This document shows, piece after piece, positions 16,975-23,967 of a stretch of 33,718 nt of DNA. Made by a program: the position numbers and the translations under genes. This DNA is from Brevibacterium rongguiense. GTDB lineage: Bacteria > Actinomycetota > Actinomycetes > Actinomycetales > Brevibacteriaceae. A model generated the notes under the pieces. The model was given only the letters and a program-made list of their open reading frames with translations, was not told where the DNA came from and made no database searches. The stretch lies in the NCBI RefSeq assembly GCF_009857845.1, contig NZ_WWEQ01000033.1:1-33718 (forward strand). Reading direction: 5' to 3'. The first letter of the stretch is position 1, and every line of letters starts with the position of its first letter.

Positions 16975-19275
16975 ATGAGCGGCACCTCACGCACCGCGCC
17001 AACCGAAGAGGCCGGTCGGGAACCGCGGCCGCATCGCTACGACGCGGCCGTCTTCGCAGCCGTCCAGGAGGCCACGGCGCAGGCCAGCCGGCAGCGACTG
17101 CGCCAGCTCCTCGGAGCAGGAATGAGCGCACTCGACCTCGCCCTGGCCCACGGCGACCTCGCTCGCTTCGGCATCACCCCAGGCATGCTCCTCGCCCCCG
17201 CCGAGATCGCCGGTCCCGACCGACCCGGCCGGACCCACAGCCCCGGCCAGACGCACGACCCCGCCCACCCGCATGACCCCGGTCACCCGCGCGACACCGG
17301 CCACACGGACAACGGCTCCCCCGCGAACGGCCCGGGCGCAGCCCGGTGCGGCTGCCGCACGATGGCCGAGCAGCATGATGCCACACTCTTCGAGCTCCCC
17401 GCGGCCCCACCCGCCGGCGGTGTCGCAGATCCCGAGCCCGAGCCCGACGCGATCCCCTGGGCCGACCGGCTGCCCTATGACGGGGAGCTCATCCCCACCG
17501 CCCGCATCCGCGCCCTGCTCAACCTCCACGCCCCGGACGCGGTTCCCGCTCGCATCTTCGACGGCGCCCAGCAGCGCCTGGGACTCACGCTCGCCCACTG
17601 CCTCGACACCACCGAGACTCGCGCCGACCGGCTCATCGCCGACGCCCTCACCGCGATCCTCGGCCTGCCCCAGCTGAGCGCCCGCGCACGATGCGGTGCC
17701 ATCGACACCCGCAAACTCGAGACCGCGGCCCACGTGGCGGCAGACCTCACCCTCCGAGACCTCTCCGCGCTCGATGCCCACCTGAGCAGGCTGCGACCGA
17801 GCATGCCGGTGGCGGACTTCCGCCGGCATGCCACCCGCCTCATCGCCACTCTCACGACCGCCGAAGACGCCGCCCAGGAGATGCGCGCGCAGCGCCGGGT
17901 CGAGTACTGGGCCAATAGGGACGGTTCGGCGAACCTGTGCCTCATCGGCCCAGTCGGCGAGGTGGCAGCGCTGCATGCGCGGGTGCGGGCACTCGCCCGC
18001 GCGGTGCGCCGCAGCGAGCTCGCGGCGTTCGGCCAGGATGTTCCAGCCGGAGCGCGGGTCACCGACGAGCGCACGATCGCCCAGCTGTGCTTCGACATGC
18101 TCGCCTCGTCCACCCCGCAGGTCACCGTGCAGGCCGTCCTCCCAGTCGGGGCGGCAGCCCCAGCTCGGGACGCGGCACCCCCACCCAAGGACGCACCGGC
18201 GCGATCGGGCACCGCGGCAGCACCGCTCCCCTGTGACGCCGCCCAGCAGGGTTCTTGGGTTGCGACTCCACCGTCTCGCGCCAACGCGGCCGGGGAGGGT
18301 ATGCACGTCAGCTGCGCCCTCGGGGCAAGTGCGCCCCCGGGCCCGTCCTCGCAGCCATCGGGCGCCGCGCGGGGATCGGCTCCGTGCAATCCCTGGGGTT
18401 CGCCTCCCGGGACTGCAGGGGAGCCGCCGCCCGCCCGTGCATCGGGTCCGTCTCACCGAGGTGCGTCCGGACACCGGCAACCGGACCGGCCCGAGTTCGC
18501 CCCACACGGACGAATGGCCGCCCCAGTACATGAACCACCCGCACCGGTTCCTGAGCCTTCGCCCGCAGTGGCGGTCGAGCAGTCGATCGCGTCGATGGCG
18601 GAGCGCCCGACCGGGGGCAGCGGACAGACCGTGGCGCTCACGCTGACGTGCCCTACGCACACCGCCTGGCTGCGCCGCCAGGCCACCGTCGCCCTGACCC
18701 TGCCCCTCCTGACCTACACGGGCCACGCCGATCTGCCCGGTGAACTCGCCGACGGCACACCCGTGCCGGCGGAGGCCGCACGCCAGATCGCTGCCGGGCA
18801 GCCCACCCTGCGCCGCCTCCTCACCGACCCGGCCGACGGGCATGTCCTCGATGCCCATGCCCACTCGTACACGATTCCCGCGGCCCTGCGAGCGGCGGTG
18901 GAGGCGAAGTGGCAGCACTGCACCGCTCCCGGCTGCTCCCGCCGGGCCACCGACTGCGAGCTCGACCACCTCACCCCGTTCGACCGCGAACGCCCCGAAC
19001 TCGGCGGGCGCACGGACTTCGACAACCTCCACCCGCTGTGCAAGCACCACCACCAGCTCAAGACCGCCGGGGTGCTCACCCCGCTGCGGTTGCCCGGCGG
19101 AATGCTCGGCTGGCGGCTCAGCGGAGAGATCACCGCGGGAGCCTCGGTACCCGGCAATCCCATCAGCACCGCCCACGCTGTTCAGCTCCGGGCCATCATC
19201 GACGCAGCCCAGACGGGCAGCGAGGCACCGGTAACCCCGGTAACGCCGGTTCACGACGATCCGCCGCCCTTCTGA
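16975..19275 (+). CDS. DUF222 / HNH endonuclease domain protein
   Basis: A 766-residue actinobacterial 13E12-repeat-type protein: an N-terminal DUF222 helical region (about 170-395, with RCGAIDTRKLETA), a low-complexity Pro/Ala/Gly linker (about 395-555) and a C-terminal HNH nuclease. The HNH zinc knuckle is visible as CTAPGC near 649, ELDHLTPFDR at 662-671, and the closing CKHHHQLK at 689-696. These proteins are abundant and often repeated in actinobacterial genomes; their function is not established and they behave like mobile or domesticated elements. An unusual His/Pro/Asp-rich stretch (HSPGQTHDPAHPHDPGH) lies at about 87-115. ATG 16975 has a strong AGGAGG; an upstream in-frame extension to 16753 would overlap the IS remnant and is unlikely. 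It follows the transposase remnant directly. Confidence 0.9.
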   Translation: MSGTSRTAPTEEAGREPRPHRYDAAVFAAVQEATAQASRQRLRQLLGAGMSALDLALAHGDLARFGITPGMLLAPAEIAGPDRPGRTHSPGQTHDPAHPHDPGHPRDTGHTDNGSPANGPGAARCGCRTMAEQHDATLFELPAAPPAGGVADPEPEPDAIPWADRLPYDGELIPTARIRALLNLHAPDAVPARIFDGAQQRLGLTLAHCLDTTETRADRLIADALTAILGLPQLSARARCGAIDTRKLETAAHVAADLTLRDLSALDAHLSRLRPSMPVADFRRHATRLIATLTTAEDAAQEMRAQRRVEYWANRDGSANLCLIGPVGEVAALHARVRALARAVRRSELAAFGQDVPAGARVTDERTIAQLCFDMLASSTPQVTVQAVLPVGAAAPARDAAPPPKDAPARSGTAAAPLPCDAAQQGSWVATPPSRANAAGEGMHVSCALGASAPPGPSSQPSGAARGSAPCNPWGSPPGTAGEPPPARASGPSHRGASGHRQPDRPEFAPHGRMAAPVHEPPAPVPEPSPAVAVEQSIASMAERPTGGSGQTVALTLTCPTHTAWLRRQATVALTLPLLTYTGHADLPGELADGTPVPAEAARQIAAGQPTLRRLLTDPADGHVLDAHAHSYTIPAALRAAVEAKWQHCTAPGCSRRATDCELDHLTPFDRERPELGGRTDFDNLHPLCKHHHQLKTAGVLTPLRLPGGMLGWRLSGEITAGASVPGNPISTAHAVQLRAIIDAAQTGSEAPVTPVTPVHDDPPPF

Positions 19276-19403
19276 ACCCGGCCGGGAAGAGCATGTCGGC
19301 ACGCGGACATCCGGAACACGCGGTCACGGTGAGCCCCCTGCCATCCCAAGCACGCCGTCACACCGAGCACACCTTCACACCGAGCGGCGGCGGGTGAGCG
19401 GGC

Positions 19404-19431
19404 CGGCGCGGCGAAGGGGCAACCCGCGCCG
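19404..19431 (+). terminator. Hairpin between the HNH and VOC genes
   Basis: CGGCGCGG pairs perfectly with CCGCGCCG across a 12-base loop, about 130 bases after the HNH stop and 20 bases before the VOC start. It may be the HNH terminator or a leader structure. The rest of 19276-19451 shows no gene. Confidence 0.4.
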
Positions 19432-19451
19432 CCGCGTGGTTGGGTGGGCGC

Positions 19452-19805
19452 ATGTGCGTCCTTCGAGTCGTCCCGAACCTCACTGCTGCCGACATGAGCG
19501 CAGCGGTCGACGAACATGCCGGCGTGCTCGGGCTTTGGCCCGTCATGGACCACGGCTGGATCGTCACCCTGGCCGACGGCGAGGGCCATCAGCTCAGCGT
19601 CATGACCCCGGACGCTTCCGGCCCGGTCAATCCCGACGTCTCGGTCTTCGTCAACGATGTGCGCGAGGCCTTCGAGCGTGCCCGCCGCATGGGAGTCGAG
19701 ATCGTCCACCCGCTCACGGAGGAACCGTGGGGCGTCACCCGCTTCTTCTGCCGGTCAGCCGATGGCCGGGTCATCAACGTGGGCATGCACACGGGCGCGC
19801 GCTGA
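19452..19805 (+). CDS. VOC-superfamily (glyoxalase/bleomycin-resistance fold) protein
   Basis: A 117-residue single-domain protein of the vicinal-oxygen-chelate fold. It begins with the usual strand-helix pattern (VLRVVPNLTAADMSAAVDEHAGVLGL) and closes with EEPWGVTRFFCRSADGRVINV, where family members place a metal-ligand glutamate or an aromatic contact. Whether it binds a metal is unclear: the first ligand position is not an obvious histidine. It could be an antibiotic- or metabolite-binding protein or a small isomerase. ATG 19452 has GGGTGGG upstream; TTG 19440 is in frame. It is the last plus-strand gene before the conserved minus-strand block and converges with the TPR membrane protein 24 bases away. 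Confidence 0.85.
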   Translation: MCVLRVVPNLTAADMSAAVDEHAGVLGLWPVMDHGWIVTLADGEGHQLSVMTPDASGPVNPDVSVFVNDVREAFERARRMGVEIVHPLTEEPWGVTRFFCRSADGRVINVGMHTGAR

Positions 19806-19829
19806 GCCGCAGCCGGGTGCGCGGCGCGC

Positions 19830-20276
19830 CTAGCGCTGCGCCTTCTCCATGGCGATTGCCCTGCGCATCGTGGCACGCGCCCGCTTGCGGTCGCCGGCCA
19901 CATCGTAGGCGCACGACAGCCGGAACCAGCTGCGCCAGTCATCGGGCGCGGCCTCGGCCTCGTCGCGGTACTGGGCGAACGCGGCGTCCGCGGCCGAGCG
20001 GACGATGCGGCCGCCCGGGGTGCGCGGCAGGTCGTCGGGCGGCAGACCGCCCTCGGCCCCGAGCCGGCGCCCGAGCCGCTCCATCCTCGCTCCGAAGGCG
20101 AACTCGCGGATGAGCGCCCACGCGCCCAGGATCGGCAGCGCGAACAGCGCGATCCCCAGGACCTTCGCCACCGGGTTGGGCTCGGTGATCATGATCCAGC
20201 CGCGCTGCGCGGTGAAGACCAGGTAGAGCGCCAGCAGCACGGAGATGATGACCGCGCCGAGCTTCGCCTTCGACAT
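19830..20276 (-). CDS. Small membrane protein with a TPR-like tail
   Basis: A 148-residue protein. Two hydrophobic helices at about 7-25 and 36-56 are followed by a soluble domain whose end (DDWRSWFRLSCAYDVAGDRKRARATMRRAI) looks like a single tetratricopeptide helix pair. It starts 11 bases after the dapB stop, so the two are co-transcribed. Proteins of this shape are often annotated beside dapB in actinobacteria; their role is unknown to me. No catalytic residues are evident. Confidence 0.78.
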   Translation of the reverse strand: MSKAKLGAVIISVLLALYLVFTAQRGWIMITEPNPVAKVLGIALFALPILGAWALIREFAFGARMERLGRRLGAEGGLPPDDLPRTPGGRIVRSAADAAFAQYRDEAEAAPDDWRSWFRLSCAYDVAGDRKRARATMRRAIAMEKAQR

Positions 20277-20287
20277 GGCAGCCCTGC

Positions 20288-21037
20288 TCAGGCGTCCAGG
20301 AAGTGCTCGAGGCCCACCGTGAGACCGGGGTGCTCGCTCAGCCGCTTGACCGCCAGCACGATGCCCGGCATGAACGCCTCGGTGGACAGCGAATCGGTGC
20401 GGATCGACAGGGCCTCGTGCGCGGAGCCGAAGCGGATCTCCTCCGTCGCGTTCATCCCCAGCTGCCGGACTGCGTGGACGTGGATGCCGTCGATTACGGC
20501 CCCGCGGGCGCCGTCGGGGTCGGACTCCGTGGCATCGGGCACGGCGCCCAGGCCCGCCTCGGCGCGGGCGCGCGCGATCCGCTCGGCGGTGGCCACAGCG
20601 GTGCCGGACGGCGCATCGAGCTTGCGGGGGTGATGCGTCTCGACGACCTCCGCCGATTCGAAGTAGGGGGCGGCCAGCTGGGCGAACTGCATGGCCAGGA
20701 CGGCGCCGATGGAGAAGTTGGGCGCGATGAGCACGCGCGCGCCCTCGTGCTCGGCGATGAGCGCCTCGAGGCTCCGGACGCGCTCGGCGGACCAGCCGGT
20801 CGTGCCGACGACTGCGGGAATACCGTGTTCGACGAGGAAGCGGACGTTGTCCTCGGTGGCCTTGGGCACGGTCAGCTCCACGGCCACATCCGGCCGCGCG
20901 GCGAGCAGCCCCTCGAGGGGGTCTCCGCTGCCCAGCCGGGCCGTGAGCTCCAGGCCCTCGGCCGCCTCGATCGCCGCGGCGGCGTGCGAGCCCATGCGCC
21001 CCTGCGCGCCGATCACTGCCACCCGGATGTCTGCCAC
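20288..21037 (-). CDS. dapB: 4-hydroxy-tetrahydrodipicolinate reductase
   Basis: A 249-residue NAD(P)H-dependent reductase, the second step from aspartate semialdehyde to diaminopimelate and lysine. The nucleotide-binding loop is VIGAQGRMG at the N-terminus; the substrate signature ETHHPRKLDAPSGTA in the C-terminal domain holds the catalytic His pair and Lys. GTG 21037 is preceded by GAGGGGGAGCAC and gives a normal family length; a longer ATG start at 21142 would add unrelated residues. dapA, its pathway partner, lies beyond the accessory segment. Normally dapB follows pnp and the M16 peptidase; here sodA and a GNAT gene intervene. Confidence 0.97.
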   Translation of the reverse strand: MADIRVAVIGAQGRMGSHAAAAIEAAEGLELTARLGSGDPLEGLLAARPDVAVELTVPKATEDNVRFLVEHGIPAVVGTTGWSAERVRSLEALIAEHEGARVLIAPNFSIGAVLAMQFAQLAAPYFESAEVVETHHPRKLDAPSGTAVATAERIARARAEAGLGAVPDATESDPDGARGAVIDGIHVHAVRQLGMNATEEIRFGSAHEALSIRTDSLSTEAFMPGIVLAVKRLSEHPGLTVGLEHFLDA

Positions 21038-21178
21038 GTGCTCCCCCTCGGTTCGCGGGCCTGCGGGCCGCGCTCCTTTGCTTCGTCGCTGCCTCGCCTC
21101 GGCGGCGACGGCCCCGACCGGGGTCGCCAGCAGCCTCCCCATTGTCGCATCCCGATGTGCCCGGCCCCGTGCGGCCCC

Positions 21179-21197
21179 GCCGCGGCTCCGCCGCGGC
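21179..21197 (-). terminator. Hairpin after the GNAT gene
   Basis: GCCGCGGC-TCC-GCCGCGGC lies 16 bases past the GNAT stop, between it and dapB. There is no T-run. If it terminates, dapB must have its own promoter in the following 140 bases, where I saw no convincing elements. Confidence 0.45.
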
Positions 21198-21212
21198 CCG
21201 GCCCTCGGGTGC

Positions 21213-21734
21213 CTATGGCCGCCGATCGCCGGCGAGGTGCGCGCACTCCTCCGTGTCGAAGCGCCGGCCGCCGTAGCTGAGCTTGCCCCGCTGCCGCCCC
21301 TCGACTGTGAAGCCGGCGGCGGCGACGACCCGGGCAGACGCGGGATTGTCGACCCGGTAGCCCAACTCCAGGCGATAGATCCCCAGGCGATCGTGGCCGA
21401 CCGCCACCGCCGCGCGCAGCGCGGCGGAGGCGAGCGAGCGCCCCCGCGCCTCGGGGGCCAGCCAGTAGGACACCCAGCCCAGGGAGTGCGCGCGGTCGAT
21501 CGCGGAGATCATGATGCCCCCGCACAGGCCCACACCGTCGGCCGGGCGGTCGTCGACGATGGCGCGGGCCCACAGCTCACCGGCGTCCTCCCCATCGCGC
21601 AGCGCCGCCACCCATAGGCGCATCCCCGGGATGGTCCGTCTTCCCGGGCCGTTGCGCGCCAGGCCCTCATCCGGATCGTCGAAGATCTGGGCCAGGCGCC
21701 CGGCATCGCCCGGCTCGAACGCTCGCAGCAGCAT
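21213..21734 (-). CDS. GNAT-family N-acetyltransferase (RimJ/RimL-like)
   Basis: A 173-residue acetyltransferase. It begins MLLRAFEPGDAGRLAQIF and contains WVSYWLAPEARGRSLASAALRAAV, which is the acetyl-CoA loop of the family (R/Q-x-x-G-x-A pattern). IYRLELGYRVDNPASARVVAAAGF then follows, the classic motif of the RimJ/RimL subgroup that acetylates protein N-termini or small molecules. The ATG at 21734 is the only reasonable start. It stands between sodA and dapB with hairpins on both sides, so it is probably a separate short transcript. Substrate unknown. Confidence 0.88.
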   Translation of the reverse strand: MLLRAFEPGDAGRLAQIFDDPDEGLARNGPGRRTIPGMRLWVAALRDGEDAGELWARAIVDDRPADGVGLCGGIMISAIDRAHSLGWVSYWLAPEARGRSLASAALRAAVAVGHDRLGIYRLELGYRVDNPASARVVAAAGFTVEGRQRGKLSYGGRRFDTEECAHLAGDRRP

Positions 21735-21764
21735 CCGGCCACCCTAGTCGAGCACACGCCGAAG

Positions 21765-21828
21765 GGGCGGGCCGGCCGTGAAGCCGACCCGCCCCCGAGG
21801 CGGTGGGCCCGGCACTGCGGCCGGGCCC
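21765..21828 (-). terminator. Two tandem hairpins after sodA
   Basis: GGGCCCGGC pairs perfectly with GCCGGGCCC (21805-21828, six-base loop), 17 bases after the sodA stop. Next is a 12-base stem GGGCGGGCCGGC / GCCGACCCGCCC with one mismatch that is a G-U pair in the minus-strand RNA (21765-21794). A tandem arrangement suggests efficient termination after this highly expressed gene. Confidence 0.7.
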
Positions 21829-21845
21829 CTATGCGCTGTGCTGGC

Positions 21846-22496
21846 TCAGGACACGACCTGGTAGTTCGGCGCGTCGCCGAAGAGCACCTTGGGCGTCTGC
21901 TGGCGGGCACGGTCGAAGCGGGCCTGCACGTCGGCCCAGTTGACGACGTTCCACCAGTTCTTCACGTAGTCGGCCTTCACGTTGTTGTAGTCGAGGTAGT
22001 AGGCGTGCTCCCACATGTCGAGCTGCAGCAGCGGAATGTACGCCAGCTGGATGTTGCCCTGCTGGTCGTAGAGCTGCTCGAGGGTGAAGCGCTGGCCCAG
22101 TGTGTCCCAGCCGAGGACGGACCAGCCGGAGCCCTGGATGGAGGTCGCGTTGCCGTTGAACTGCCCCTGGAACGCCTCGAAGCTGCCGAACGCATCGTCG
22201 AGTGCGGCCGCGAGCTCACCGGTGGGCTTGTCGCCGCCGTCCGGGGACATGTTCTGCCAGAAGATCGAGTGGTTGACGTGGCCGCCGAGGTTGAAGGACA
22301 GGTCCTTGGACAGCTTGCCGATCGTGGCGAAGTCGTTCTTCTCGCGCGCCTCGGCCATCTGCTCGAGCGCGGTGTTCGCGCCCTTGACGTAGGTGGCGTG
22401 GTGCTTGTCGTGGTGGAGCTCCATGATCTTCGCCGAGATGTTCGGCTCGAGCGCTGCGTAGTCGTAGGGCAGATCGGGGAGAGTGTACTCAGCCAT
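21846..22496 (-). CDS. sodA: Superoxide dismutase, Mn/Fe family (probably Mn)
   Basis: A 216-residue enzyme that converts superoxide to hydrogen peroxide and oxygen. The four metal ligands are His28 (ELHHDKHH), His76 (NHSIFW), Asp160 and His164 (DMWEHAYY). Residue 145 is Gln (YDQQGN), where the iron enzyme of Mycobacterium tuberculosis has His; Gln there and the GG at 71-72 favour manganese. This is a prediction from known metal-selecting positions. ATG 22496 is preceded by AAGGAGGACG. No signal peptide is present, so it is cytoplasmic or leaderless-exported as in relatives. It lies between the M16 peptidase and dapB, an insertion in the usual pnp-M16-dapB order. Confidence 0.96.
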   Translation of the reverse strand: MAEYTLPDLPYDYAALEPNISAKIMELHHDKHHATYVKGANTALEQMAEAREKNDFATIGKLSKDLSFNLGGHVNHSIFWQNMSPDGGDKPTGELAAALDDAFGSFEAFQGQFNGNATSIQGSGWSVLGWDTLGQRFTLEQLYDQQGNIQLAYIPLLQLDMWEHAYYLDYNNVKADYVKNWWNVVNWADVQARFDRARQQTPKVLFGDAPNYQVVS

Positions 22497-22530
22497 GTCG
22501 ACGTCCTCCTTGAACGGATGTGGTGCGCGG

Positions 22531-22615
22531 CCGGGCACCTCGCCCGGTGCGCGCGGGCGGCCCGCTGGCCGCTCATGCAATGACCCTATCGAAGGTCACC
22601 CTGCCGTACAACGGC
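22531..22615 (-). promoter_or_regulatory. sodA promoter and leader
   Basis: On the minus strand TTGTAC (22606-22611) and TAGGGT (22583-22588) are spaced by 17 bases, a plausible sigma-70-type promoter about 85 bases ahead of sodA. The -35 box is inside a short palindrome GCCGT-ACA-ACGGC (22603-22615). The leader then has CCGGGC-N5-GCCCGG at 22531-22547. Regulator unknown. Confidence 0.5.
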
Positions 22616-22643
22616 ATTTTGACCTCGTCATATTCCCGCCCGG

Positions 22644-23963
22644 CTATGCGGGCAGGGTGAGCTCGCGCGGGCCCACCGTCGCCAGCGCCTTGGGCCCCGC
22701 GTAGAGTGCCTCGGCGAGCGCGCGCACGTCCTGCGCGCTCACAGCGCGCACCCGCGCGACGATCTCCTCCGGCGAGCGCAGTGCGATCCCGTACAGCTCG
22801 GCGCTCGCCAGCCGGTTCATCCGGGTCGCGGTGCTCTCGAGCCCCAGGACTGTGGAGGCGGCGAGCTGGGCCGCGACCTCCTCGACCTCCTCCGCGTCCG
22901 GCGCCTCCTCGGCCAGCCGCCGGAACTCGGCGTCGCACAGTTCGAGGACCCGCTGCGCGGACTCCGGCGCGCAGCCGGCGTAGAGGGCGAAGTCGCCGCA
23001 GTCGGCGTGCTGGGAGGACGAGCAGTGCACGGAGTATGCGAGCCCGTGCTCCTCGCGGACGCTCTGGAACAGCCGCGAGGACATCCCGCCGCCCAGCAGC
23101 GACTGCAGGACGCTGAACGCGAACCGGTCCTCGCTTACAGCGCTCACCCCGTCCACGCCGTAGAGCAGGCCCTGCTGCTCCGTGTCCCGGCGGATGCTGC
23201 GCACGCCGGCGGAGAACGCCGGGCGGCTCCGTGCGGAGCGCGGCCGGGTCTGGTCCTCGGCCGGTCCGGGCGGGGCGAGCAGCGCGGGGCGCAGCTGTGC
23301 GATGGCGGTGGTGACGCGCTCGACGACCTCCGCGTGCTCGGCGCCGCCGGCGGCCACGAAGACGAGCCGGTCGGCGGTGTAGGCCCCCCGGTAGTGGGCG
23401 AGCAGGGTTGCGTGGTCGAGCGCGCGGATGCGGCCCTTCGTCGCGCCGATCGGCCGGCCCAGCGGGTGGCCGGGGTAGATGAGCTCGTCGAACGCCTCGT
23501 AGAGGACGTCCTGCGGATCGTCGGCGGCCATGGCGAGCTCTTCGAGGATGACGCCGCGCTCGCGCTCGAACTCGCCGGGATCCAGCAGCGGGTCGAGCAC
23601 CATGTCCCACAGCACGTCGACCGCCGAGCCCAGGTCCGCCACGAGGCAGCGGGCGTAGTAGCAGGTGAATTCCTTGGCGGTGACGGCGTTCGAGTCGCCG
23701 CCGATCCGGTCGAAGGTCCGGGCGATCTGCGCGGCCGTCCGGGCGCGGGTGCCCTTGAAGAGCATGTGCTCGAGGAAGTGGGTGGAGCCGGCGGTCAGCT
23801 CCGACTCGTCGCGCGACCCGGAGTCCGCCCAGACGCCCACGGTCTCCGAGGCCAGGCCGGGGATCGTCTCCGTGACGATGCGCAGACCACTGGGGAGGAC
23901 GGTGCGGAATGCGCGACCGTCCTCCCCCAGCAGTGCTTCGGGCTGACCCGAGGTGCGGTTCAG
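22644..23963 (-). CDS. M16 zinc peptidase (pepR/mpp-like), CTG start
   Basis: A 439-residue pitrilysin-family peptidase. The inverted zinc motif HFLEH (62-66) and the downstream glutamate region (ERGVILEELAM) indicate an active protease. The C-terminal half has the family's GLAYSVH strand. The conserved N-terminus (VLPSGLRIVTETIPG) lies before the first ATG/GTG/TTG in frame, GTG at 23840, and none occurs further upstream before the frame closes inside pnp. A CTG at 23961-23963 lies four bases past the pnp stop and nine bases after a GGAGG, so I propose it as the start. Starting at 23840 would cut off the first core strand. pnp-M16-dapB is standard actinobacterial order; the enzyme's targets are unknown. 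Confidence 0.88.
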   Translation of the reverse strand: MNRTSGQPEALLGEDGRAFRTVLPSGLRIVTETIPGLASETVGVWADSGSRDESELTAGSTHFLEHMLFKGTRARTAAQIARTFDRIGGDSNAVTAKEFTCYYARCLVADLGSAVDVLWDMVLDPLLDPGEFERERGVILEELAMAADDPQDVLYEAFDELIYPGHPLGRPIGATKGRIRALDHATLLAHYRGAYTADRLVFVAAGGAEHAEVVERVTTAIAQLRPALLAPPGPAEDQTRPRSARSRPAFSAGVRSIRRDTEQQGLLYGVDGVSAVSEDRFAFSVLQSLLGGGMSSRLFQSVREEHGLAYSVHCSSSQHADCGDFALYAGCAPESAQRVLELCDAEFRRLAEEAPDAEEVEEVAAQLAASTVLGLESTATRMNRLASAELYGIALRSPEEIVARVRAVSAQDVRALAEALYAGPKALATVGPRELTLPA

Positions 23964-23967
23964 GACC

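Noticed and set aside
18150..18650. Frameshift or fusion in the middle of the HNH protein
   Set aside because: The low-complexity Pro/Ala/Gly linker keeps one frame throughout and both flanking domains are in it; such linkers are common in this family.
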